Part shown: in pieces, positions 35,321 through 43,440 of the stretch
How positions within the stretch are numbered: position 1 is the first letter of the stretch
Layout: each line of letters starts with the position of its first letter
Origin: Streptomyces diastatochromogenes
GTDB taxonomy: Bacteria > Actinomycetota > Actinomycetes > Streptomycetales > Streptomycetaceae
Length of the DNA stretch: 64,000 nt
Direction: 5' to 3'
NCBI RefSeq assembly: GCF_002242805.1
Contig: NZ_MCGQ01000016.1
Location: forward strand, 124,481 to 188,480
Made by a program: the position numbers and the translations under genes
The notes under the pieces: generated by a model
Databases searched by the model: none
What the model was told of the DNA's origin: nothing
Seen by the model: the letters and a program-made list of their open reading frames with translations, nothing else

Positions 35321-35490
35321 TCACACGTTCGAAATGCTGGCGTGACAGTAAGGATGGTGCGGCGGGGGTGTCAATGGGTCGAACGGGTAACGGTTTCGAC
35401 AAGACTTTCGAGAACCTTTTCGGTCCCGCACCAAACCTTCACAGCGGCGCCTAGGAACGTGACCGGCTTGGAATCTAGTCTTCCGGCGTC

Positions 35491-36537
35491 ATGGACTTCT
35501 GCTACCCGTGCCAACGGCACCTCAACGGCGCCCTGGCCTGCCCCGGGTGCGGCGCGCCGGCGCCCTCTGTCACCGCGCGCGCGGACATGCCCGTCGCGCA
35601 CGGGCACGCGGGCGCGACGGCGGGTCCATACGGTCAGGAAACCTTCACGAGTGCAGCGGCCCAGCCGTACGCCGGGCAGGCCGCCTACTACCCCCACGAC
35701 GCCGTCCGCGTGCCCCCGCAGTACACCGCGGCCCAGGCTCCGGACGCCTATGCGGGCGCGGGCGCGGCCGAGTACGCGTACGACGGCCCGGGCGACTACG
35801 CCGGCCAGGACGAGGCTCACGGCGACGCTTATCAGGCTCATGAAGAGGCTCATGGCGACGCTTATGAGGCTCATGGCGACGCTCGCGACGACGCACACGG
35901 CGACGCCGATGACACCCCCGACGAGCCCGTGGGCCGTGCCGCCCGGCGTCAGTCGCGCGGCCGGGGCCGCGGTGGAGCCACGGGCGGCGGCGAGGAGGAG
36001 AGCGGCCCTGCCGCCGCCGACGCCAGCCGTCGCGATCGCAAGGCCGCCGCGCACCGGCGCCGCCGGCGTCGTACCGTCCTGATCGCCGCGGGCTTCGTGC
36101 TGGCGGCGGGCGGTCTCAGCGTCGCCGAACTCGGCACGGACGCCCCCTTCTCCCCGTTCTCCAGCGACGAGCCGGCCACGTCCGGGGACACGTCGGCGGA
36201 CGGCGGCAGCTCCTCCGCGTCCCCGGACCGTACGGCGAACCCCCTCGACGACGCCTCGGGCACCGCGGGGAACGCGGGCGCCTCCGCCTCCCCGGGCGCC
36301 TCGGCCTCGGCCTCCGCCTCCAAGTCCCCGAAGGACAAGGCCTCCAAGTCCCCGTCCGCCTCGGACCAGGCGCAGCAGTCGGCGACGTCGGGCGCGGGCA
36401 GGCCGACCACGGCGCCGACCGCCCCCGCCACGTCCCAGCCGGCGTCCACCCCGACGGCCGACCCGACGACCTCGGACCCGACTCCGCAGCCGTCGCCGAC
36501 GAAGACGTGCAACCGCTTCCTGTGGTGGTGCACGTAG
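35491..36537 (+). CDS. SCO2400-like membrane-anchored protein with zinc ribbon
   Basis: A 348-residue protein. The N-terminus MDFCYPCQRHLNGALACPGCG has two CxxC pairs, as in a zinc ribbon. Then comes a long Ala/Gly/Tyr-rich acidic region containing an imperfect repeat (AHGDAY, AHEEAHGDAYEAHGDA) at about 109-133, an Arg-rich patch, and one transmembrane helix at about 192-210 (RTVLIAAGFVLAAGGLSVAEL). The outer part is Ser/Thr/Pro-rich and ends CNRFLWWCT. This matches the family named after SCO2400, unknown in role. The topology suggests a sensor or signal relay across the membrane, but nothing here proves it. Confidence 0.8.
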   Translation: MDFCYPCQRHLNGALACPGCGAPAPSVTARADMPVAHGHAGATAGPYGQETFTSAAAQPYAGQAAYYPHDAVRVPPQYTAAQAPDAYAGAGAAEYAYDGPGDYAGQDEAHGDAYQAHEEAHGDAYEAHGDARDDAHGDADDTPDEPVGRAARRQSRGRGRGGATGGGEEESGPAAADASRRDRKAAAHRRRRRRTVLIAAGFVLAAGGLSVAELGTDAPFSPFSSDEPATSGDTSADGGSSSASPDRTANPLDDASGTAGNAGASASPGASASASASKSPKDKASKSPSASDQAQQSATSGAGRPTTAPTAPATSQPASTPTADPTTSDPTPQPSPTKTCNRFLWWCT

Positions 36538-36742
36538 GCAGGTCGCCTCCCCGCGATCCCTCTCCGTCACGTACTGCCCCGGGCCATGGGCCATCCGGGG
36601 TCATCGATGACACCAACCCGCTCCTGAGACGGTTGAGTCGGACAGGTACATCTCGCCGTACACGATCACGGGAACGCCCGACGGCGGAACGGGCGTTGTG
36701 CACAGGGGGAGCAGCGAGCAGCGGCTCAGTCGAGGAGAGCGG

Positions 36743-37900
36743 ATGACGCACAGGACCACCGTGCACGGCACGGTCGCCGAGGGATTCGAAGCGGTGCGCG
36801 AGGAGTTCACCGCCTTCGTCGTCGAGGAGCGGGACGACTACGAGGGCCAGTTGTGCGCCTACGTCCACGGCCGGCGGGTCGTCGACCTGTGGGCGGGCGA
36901 GGGCGCCGAAGGGGACTCGCTGTACGGCGTGTTCTCGTCCACCAAGGGTGCCGCCCATCTCGTCGTGGCCCTGCTCGTGCAGGACGGCACGCTGGAACTG
37001 GACCGCAAAGTCACCTACTACTGGCCGGAGTTCGGCGCCGAGAGCAAGGGCGCGCTGACCCTGCGCGACCTGCTCGCGCACCGCGCGGGCCTGGTCGGCA
37101 CCGACACCGGCTTCAGCGCGGCGGAGCTGGCCGACGACCGCGCGCTGGCCGAACGCCTCGCCGACCAGCGGCCGTTCTGGCGGCCGGGCACGGCCTTCGG
37201 CTACCACGCCCTGGTGATCGGCGCGCTGACCGGCGAGGTGGTCCGGCGGGCGACGGGCCGTACGATCCAGGAGCTGTACGAGGAGCGGGTGCGCGCCCCG
37301 TACGCCCTGGACTTCCACCTGGGCCTGCCCGTCTCCCGCGAGCCCCGCTTCCGCACGGTCCAGCCGATGCTGCCGACCCCCGAGCAGCAGGCGGTGCTCG
37401 ACGCACTCCCGTCCGGACCGCACACCCTCGCCGCCATCGCCTTCAACCGGCACACGCCCGACCCGACCGACCTGGCCGCCCTGCCGAACGAGCGCGGCGT
37501 CCGCGCCAAGGGCCCGGCCTCGGTGGGCGGTGTCTCCTCGGCGCGCGGTCTGGCCGGGATGTACGCGGCGATGATCAGCGAGGTCGACGGCAAGGCACCG
37601 CTGCTGAAGGAGGACACGGTCGCGGAGTTCGGCCGGCTGCACTCCGTCGGGTACGACCTGGTGGCCCGCACCCACAAGTCGTACGGCCTCGGCTTCCAGG
37701 CCACGGCCGACACCTGGCACCCGTTCCTCGGCGCCGGCACGATCGGCCACAGCGGCGCGGCGGGCAGCCAGGCCTTCGCGGACCCGCGCAGCGGCTTGGC
37801 GTACGGCTACACGCGACGCCGGTTCGCGTTTCCGGGAGGGGCGGCACCGGAGAACGAAAGACTGGTGCTGGCGACACACCGGGCGGCGCTTGCAAACTAA
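36743..37900 (+). CDS. Serine hydrolase of the beta-lactamase/esterase (class C-like) family
   Basis: A 385-residue cytosolic protein with the class C/EstB serine hydrolase motifs: the SxxK motif FSSTKGAAH (Ser in SSTK), the tyrosine motif FGYHALVIG and HSGAAGSQAF in place of KTG. These enzymes usually act as esterases or peptidases, not as antibiotic-degrading lactamases. The ATG at 36743 follows GAGGAG. A second, shorter family member is at 54765-55586. Substrate unknown. Confidence 0.87.
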   Translation: MTHRTTVHGTVAEGFEAVREEFTAFVVEERDDYEGQLCAYVHGRRVVDLWAGEGAEGDSLYGVFSSTKGAAHLVVALLVQDGTLELDRKVTYYWPEFGAESKGALTLRDLLAHRAGLVGTDTGFSAAELADDRALAERLADQRPFWRPGTAFGYHALVIGALTGEVVRRATGRTIQELYEERVRAPYALDFHLGLPVSREPRFRTVQPMLPTPEQQAVLDALPSGPHTLAAIAFNRHTPDPTDLAALPNERGVRAKGPASVGGVSSARGLAGMYAAMISEVDGKAPLLKEDTVAEFGRLHSVGYDLVARTHKSYGLGFQATADTWHPFLGAGTIGHSGAAGSQAFADPRSGLAYGYTRRRFAFPGGAAPENERLVLATHRAALAN

Positions 37901-37919
37901 GGGCGCGGGCAACTCCCCA

Positions 37920-37967
37920 AGGGGCGCGGGGCTGTGTCGATATGCGGCTCCGCCGCGTGGGCGCGAC
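37920..37967. repeat. 48-bp dispersed repeat, copy 2
   Basis: Identical in all 48 bases to 24881-24928, though the flanks differ. It follows the serine hydrolase stop, preceded by CAACTCCCCAA as in the copy at 331-378. Confidence 0.8.
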
Positions 37968-38084
37968 CAGCCACAGCGCACCCGCACCCGAACTCTCACC
38001 GCACCCGGCAGACGCGACCGCCGCAAAACGACAGCCGCACCCCACGTCCAAGGATGCGGCTGCCGCTATACGCAACGACGGTGA

Positions 38085-38504
38085 TCAGACCAGCGTCACG
38101 GTGATGTTGCCACGGGTCGCCTTCGAGTAGGGGCACACCTGGTGAGCCTTCTCGATCAGCTCCCGCGCAGTGGCCTCGTCGACGTTGGGAATCTCCGCGG
38201 AGATCTCCACGATGATCCCGAACCCCTCCTCGTTCCGCCCGATCCCCACCTTCGCGGTGACGGTCGAGCCGGAGACGTCGGCGCCCTCCTGACGGGCGAC
38301 CACACCGAGCGCGCCCTGGAAGCACGCGCTGTACCCGGCGGCGAACAGCTGCTCGGGGTTGGTGCCGGCGCCGTTGCCGCCCATCTCCTTGGGCGGGTTC
38401 ACGACGACGTCGAGCCTGCCGTCGTCGGTGGCGACGCGGCCGTCGCGGCCGTTCTCGGCGGTGGCGACAGCCGTGTACAGGACGTCGGACTGCTGAATGG
38501 GCAT
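38085..38504 (-). CDS. ohr: Organic hydroperoxide resistance protein (Ohr/OsmC)
   Basis: A 139-residue thiol peroxidase that reduces organic and fatty acid hydroperoxides. The two active cysteines are in YSACFQGAL and HQVCPYSKAT, and NPPKEMGGNGAGTNPEQLFAAGYSAC is the signature of Ohr as distinct from OsmC. No OhrR-type repressor is adjacent: the nearest MarR gene (39702) lacks the N-terminal sensing cysteine. The ATG at 38504 is clear; I see no other signal in the 108 bases upstream. Confidence 0.95.
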   Translation of the reverse strand: MPIQQSDVLYTAVATAENGRDGRVATDDGRLDVVVNPPKEMGGNGAGTNPEQLFAAGYSACFQGALGVVARQEGADVSGSTVTAKVGIGRNEEGFGIIVEISAEIPNVDEATARELIEKAHQVCPYSKATRGNITVTLV

Positions 38505-38612
38505 GCGGTTGTCTTCCTCCTCGGTCCGCCGCGACTCGCGCCCACGATCGACGACGGATTTCGGAAAGAAGTTACCGCATGCCGGAAAGCTCAGGCCAGG
38601 GGTCAGGGCTCG

Positions 38613-39611
<999 letters not shown>

Positions 39612-39633
39612 GACAGTGCCTTTCGAGATTTAC

Positions 39634-39672
39634 TTCAGTACCTGAAACAACCATGCGCCTGAATATTTCAGG
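39634..39672. promoter_or_regulatory. Two MarR-type operators
   Basis: TTCAGTACCTGAA (39634-39646, arms TTCAG/CTGAA) and CCTGAATATTTCAGG (39658-39672, arms CCTGAA/TTCAGG) lie in the gap between the divergent reductase and MarR genes. Both share the half-site CTGAA with 3-base spacers, with centres 25 bases apart, consistent with MarR dimers blocking both promoters. Confidence 0.72.
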
Positions 39673-39701
39673 ATGTCAAGTAACCGGGTATCCTGGAGTC
39701 C

Positions 39702-40139
39702 ATGTCCACCCCACAGAAGACCCGCCGCCCCGACGCCCTGACCATGGAGGTCGTCGAGCTGATCGGGGACGTAGTGGCCCGGTTCTACGAGGACTACGAG
39801 CTGGCGGCCGGCGAGCACGCGCTGACCGGTCCGCAGGCGCGCCTGCTCAGCCTGCTGTCGCTGGAGCCGCTGCCGATGCGCAAGCTGGCCCAGAAGCTGA
39901 AGTGCGAGCCGTCGAACGTGACCGGGATCGTGGACCGCCTGGAGGCACGCGGCCTGGTGGCGCGCCGCCCCGACCCCGCCGACCGCCGGGTGAAGCTGGC
40001 CGCCGCCACCGACGAGGGCCTCCAGGTCGCCCGCGACCTGCGCGAGGGCCTCCGCTTCGCCCGCGAACCCCTGGCCGGCCTCACCGACGAGGAGCGAGGC
40101 TCCCTGCGGGACCTGCTGCGCCGGATGCTCGACGCCTGA
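39702..40139 (+). CDS. MarR-family transcriptional regulator
   Basis: A 145-residue winged-helix repressor: ALTGPQARLLSLLSLEPLPMRKLAQKLKCEPSNVTGIVDRLEARGLVARRPDPADRRVKL carries the helix-turn-helix and wing. The only cysteine lies in the recognition region (KLKCEPSN), not at the N-terminus, so the OhrR oxidation mode is unlikely. It is divergent from the enone reductase and probably represses that gene and itself through the paired sites at 39634-39672. Confidence 0.92.
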   Translation: MSTPQKTRRPDALTMEVVELIGDVVARFYEDYELAAGEHALTGPQARLLSLLSLEPLPMRKLAQKLKCEPSNVTGIVDRLEARGLVARRPDPADRRVKLAAATDEGLQVARDLREGLRFAREPLAGLTDEERGSLRDLLRRMLDA

Positions 40140-40178
40140 GGTTCTTCCCGTTCGGATCCGCTCGGTAAAGTCTTCGCC

Positions 40179-40970
40179 ATGCGCGATCTCGGGGTGGGTT
40201 TCGGTTATCTCCTCAAGGGCCAGCGGTGGGTGGGCCGGCACGGCAAGCAGTACGGCTTCGGCCTGCTGCCCGGCCTGATCACGCTGGTCCTGTACGCGGC
40301 GGCGCTGGTCGCGCTCGGGGTGTGGGGCGAGGACGGCGTCGCCTGGGCGACCCCCTTCGCGGACGACTGGTCGAGCCCCTGGCAGGGACTGTTCCGTGGT
40401 TTCCTCACGGTCGTCCTCTTCGCCCTCGGCCTGCTGCTGGCCGTCCGCACCTTCACGGCCGTCACCCTGCTGATCGGCCAGCCCTTCTACGAGAACCTGT
40501 CGGAGAAGGTCGACGAGGACGTCTCGCCCGACGGCACCGCACCTCGGTCCGGCCTCCCGCTCTGGCGCGAGCTGTGGATCTCCGCCCGCGACAGCCTGCG
40601 GATCCTGGTCCGGGCCCTGCTGTGGGGCGTCCTGCTCTTCGCCCTCGGCTTCCTGCCCGTCGTCGGCCAGACGGCCGTCCCGGTGATCGGCTTCTTCGTC
40701 ACCGGGTTCTTCCTCACCGAGGAACTGACCGCCGTGGCCCTCCAGCGCCGTGGGGTCGACCTCCGCGCCCGCCTCGCCCTGCTCCGCTCCCGCAAGACCC
40801 TGGTCTGGGGCTTCGGCACGCCCCTCGGCCTGGCCTTCCTGGTCCCGTTCGTCGCGGTGTTCCTGATGCCGGGCGCGGTGGCGGGCGCCACGCTCCTCGC
40901 CCGTGACCTGCTGGGCGAGGAGAGCGCCGAGGAGGAGGACGTGGAGGACGGCGAGCGGGTCACCTCCTGA
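40179..40970 (+). CDS. EI24-domain membrane protein
   Basis: A 263-residue protein with about five hydrophobic spans and the family features LLKGQRWVGRHGKQYGFGLLPGLITL, LLIGQPFYENLSEKVDE and FFLTEELTAVALQRRG. EI24/CysZ-like proteins are predicted channels; CysZ carries sulfate. The acidic C-terminus (EESAEEEDVEDGE) is cytosolic. It converges with the pyroglutamyl-peptidase-like gene and overlaps it by 11 bases at the 3' ends. Confidence 0.85.
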   Translation: MRDLGVGFGYLLKGQRWVGRHGKQYGFGLLPGLITLVLYAAALVALGVWGEDGVAWATPFADDWSSPWQGLFRGFLTVVLFALGLLLAVRTFTAVTLLIGQPFYENLSEKVDEDVSPDGTAPRSGLPLWRELWISARDSLRILVRALLWGVLLFALGFLPVVGQTAVPVIGFFVTGFFLTEELTAVALQRRGVDLRARLALLRSRKTLVWGFGTPLGLAFLVPFVAVFLMPGAVAGATLLARDLLGEESAEEEDVEDGERVTS

Positions 40971-42216
40971 GCGTGGCCTCGGCCGCCACCGTCACGATCG
41001 ACCGCACCTGCGCGATGATGTCCAGCCGGTTGCGGACGAACTCCGGGTCGGTCACCGTGCCCGTCGCCGGGTCGGTGTTGCCCGTGCCGAACTGCAGCAC
41101 GGGCGTGTGCACATGGCCGCCCGGCAGCGTGTCGTGCAGACCCAGGCGGTCCCGGAGTAGCGTCGCGCGGTAGGCGATCTCGTTGGAGAGGTAGTTGCCG
41201 CCGCCGCCCGCACGGGCCGTCGAGCCGGCGGTCGGGCCGTCCGGCCGTACGACGGGATCGGTGCCGCCCGCCGGGATCTCGGTCACCTCCGTGTGGTCGT
41301 ACACCGGGAACCGGCCGGTGTCCGCTGCCGTGATGGCGGTGTACGGCAGGGTCGTCGTCGTCCACTGGGGCTGGGTGGCCGGATCGGTGACGGGGACGGT
41401 CTCGGTGCGGGAGGCGTTGTCGTTGTCCGGGAAGCCGCCGCGCCAGGCCCCGTTGCTGCGCTCGATGTCGAACCGCCCGACCCGGCCCTGGCTCACGGTC
41501 GTGAACAGGTCGACCTTCGGCAGCCAGGGCCGCAGCGTCCGCTCCACCGTGCCGTCCGCGAAGTCCGCCCAGCGCACGGGGAACAGGGCCGTCTCCACCC
41601 GGGCCGGACCCTCGGCCGTCTCGATCACCGTGCCGTCCAGCGCCAGCGCGCTCGCCCCGGAGGGGTTGGAGATACGGATGTCCCGGTCGAGCGTGAAGGG
41701 GTCGAAACCGGTGAGGAGTACGCGCTTGAGGTGCGGCTGCCCGGGATAGCGGATGTCGGTCTGACCGCGTGAGGTGCGTTCCACCTGCTGGAGCAGAGCC
41801 GTACGTTCGGTGCCGGCAAGAGTGAACTGGGGCTCCCAGGTGCGAACTTCCCGGGTCATCCCCAGACGCGCCCAGTACAGCGGCCGGTCGTCGTCCCGGC
41901 TGAGGTCGCCGCCCGCCGGGCCCCGCCCCTGCGCCCGCTCCACGGCCCGCCGCCACAGCGCCGAACCCTCGCGTACGACGAGGCGACGGGCCTGCGCGTA
42001 GGAGCGGGCGCGCTCCAGGGCGGCGGCGAACTCCGGTGCCACGTCGTCGAATCCGGAGCGGCGGAGGATCTCCTGCGGTACGGCCTTGTCGAGCCGTTGT
42101 TCCTCGACGGTGGGGGAGGGGGTCGCCGGTGCGGCGCAGGCCGTGGTCGTGGGAGCCGACAGACCGGCCAGCAGGGCGATGCCGAGCACGGCGGTCCGTA
42201 TGCGGAGCGAGGTCAC
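40960..42216 (-). CDS. Exported pyroglutamyl-peptidase-like protein with Ser in place of the active Cys
   Basis: A 418-residue protein with a signal peptide (MTSLRIRTAVLGIALLAGLSAPTTTACA). Residues ~165-400 match the C15 pyroglutamyl peptidase fold: VLLTGFDPF, a glutamate in FDIERSN (Glu252) and a histidine in GGHVHTPVLQ (His370). The segment GGNYLSNEIAYR corresponds to the nucleophile site that reads YxCN in active C15 enzymes, and here Ser344 replaces Cys. It may be inactive, or a serine-based hydrolase. The N-terminal ~120 residues are an extra helical region. Alone in its transcript. Confidence 0.78.
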   Translation of the reverse strand: MTSLRIRTAVLGIALLAGLSAPTTTACAAPATPSPTVEEQRLDKAVPQEILRRSGFDDVAPEFAAALERARSYAQARRLVVREGSALWRRAVERAQGRGPAGGDLSRDDDRPLYWARLGMTREVRTWEPQFTLAGTERTALLQQVERTSRGQTDIRYPGQPHLKRVLLTGFDPFTLDRDIRISNPSGASALALDGTVIETAEGPARVETALFPVRWADFADGTVERTLRPWLPKVDLFTTVSQGRVGRFDIERSNGAWRGGFPDNDNASRTETVPVTDPATQPQWTTTTLPYTAITAADTGRFPVYDHTEVTEIPAGGTDPVVRPDGPTAGSTARAGGGGNYLSNEIAYRATLLRDRLGLHDTLPGGHVHTPVLQFGTGNTDPATGTVTDPEFVRNRLDIIAQVRSIVTVAAEATLRR

Positions 42217-42418
42217 GGGAGTTGGGGTCCTTCCGTCGCTGTGGGGCGCGTGGTGCGGGGGACGGCGGAAGTATCGCGTGCGGGGAGTGGTCTACGCCAT
42301 GGTGCGGGGGAGCCGCGCGGCCTCGCCGAGCAGACTCGGGGCGTCTGTTTCGGCCGGAGGCGCAGGTGGAGATCGAAATCGTGGCGGCGGTGCCGGGCGG
42401 TGGGTGATACTGCCGCGC

Positions 42419-42751
42419 GTGAAGGCAGCTAAGGCCGTGAACCTCGGCGTCATATTCCTGCTGGAGTTGGGCGTCGTCCTGTCCCCGTGGTACTGGGCGT
42501 ACGAGAGCGGCTCCGACTCGGGTCCTCTGCTCGCGCTCTTCGGGGCGACCGCCCTCGGTTGGGTCTGGGGCCTGTTCGGTTCCCCGAGGGCGAGGTTCAA
42601 GCTCCACGGCGTGCCCCGAGTCGCCTTCGAAGCGCTCTGGTTCGGAGCGGGCGCCGCGATGCTGTACGCCGCCGGGGCACACGCCTGGGCCGTCGCCTTC
42701 GCCCTGGTGTGCCTGGCCGCCAAGTCCCTTGCCTACGCCTGGAACCAGTGA
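42419..42751 (+). CDS. YrdB-like small membrane protein
   Basis: A 110-residue protein with three to four hydrophobic spans: LGVIFLLELGVVLSPWYWAY, LLALFGATALGWVWGLFGSP, ALWFGAGAAMLYAAG and WAVAFALVCLAAKSLAYAW. The RARFKLHGVPRVAFEALWFG stretch is typical of YrdB/DUF2568. Function unknown. I chose the GTG at 42419 because the upstream frame is not hydrophobic and is Gly/Arg-rich. It ends 3 bases before the convergent TetR gene. Confidence 0.78.
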   Translation: MKAAKAVNLGVIFLLELGVVLSPWYWAYESGSDSGPLLALFGATALGWVWGLFGSPRARFKLHGVPRVAFEALWFGAGAAMLYAAGAHAWAVAFALVCLAAKSLAYAWNQ

Positions 42752-42754
42752 CCC

Positions 42755-43336
42755 TCACTCCACCGGCTCGCCCAGCAGTCGCAGGAAGTCGCGGAACGCG
42801 CCCGGCATGTCGACCGACTCCGGGTCCAGCAGCCACTGGTACTGCAGGCCGTCCATCACCGCGACGAGCAGGGGGGCGGTGTGCTCCGGGGTGAGGCCGT
42901 TGGGCAATCGGTCGCCGTACTCGGCGCGCAGCACCTCCGTCATGGTCGCGCGGACCTGGGCGTAACGCTGCGTGAAGTAGGAGCGCGCCGGGTGCCCCTC
43001 CGTCACGCTCTCGCCGAGCAGCGCCGAGAAGGTCTGGATGATGGCCGGGCGCATCGCGTTGTACTCGACCAGTGAGGCCAGCAGGTCGACCCGCCACCGG
43101 GTGTCCGGCACCGCGTCCCACCGGTCCCGCTCCTGGAGCACGGCCACCAGCAGGGCGTCCTTCGTCGGGAAGTAGTGCAGCAGCCCCTGCTGGGTCAGCC
43201 CGACCCGCTCGGCCACCGCGGCCAGGCTCGCGCCCCGGTAACCGCGCTCGGCGATCACCTCCAGGGCCGCCCCCACGATCTCCGCGCGCCGCTCCTCGCT
43301 CCTGACCCTCGCGTTCATGACGTCACCGTACGACAT
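42755..43336 (-). CDS. TetR-family regulator next to the GH3 gene
   Basis: A 193-residue TetR protein. The helix-turn-helix is ERRAEIVGAALEVIAERGYRGASLAAVAERVGLTQQGLLHYFPTKDALL, followed by a ligand-binding half with QYQWLLDPESVDMPGAFRDFLRLL. The ATG at 43336 follows GAGGGGTGGGG; ATG 43318 is also possible. It is divergent from the GH3 glycosidase (104 bases apart) and is the likely repressor of it; the gap holds an AT-rich TATAACGGCAAGATAAC stretch that could be the operator. Confidence 0.9.
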   Translation of the reverse strand: MSYGDVMNARVRSEERRAEIVGAALEVIAERGYRGASLAAVAERVGLTQQGLLHYFPTKDALLVAVLQERDRWDAVPDTRWRVDLLASLVEYNAMRPAIIQTFSALLGESVTEGHPARSYFTQRYAQVRATMTEVLRAEYGDRLPNGLTPEHTAPLLVAVMDGLQYQWLLDPESVDMPGAFRDFLRLLGEPVE

Positions 43337-43440
43337 CCCCACCCCTCGAATATAACGGCAAGATAACAAAACCTACCGCTCTACAGGTAACGCGTGCAGG
43401 ATGAGAGGGATCCCAGGCACTTCAGCGAGGAGGTACCGCC

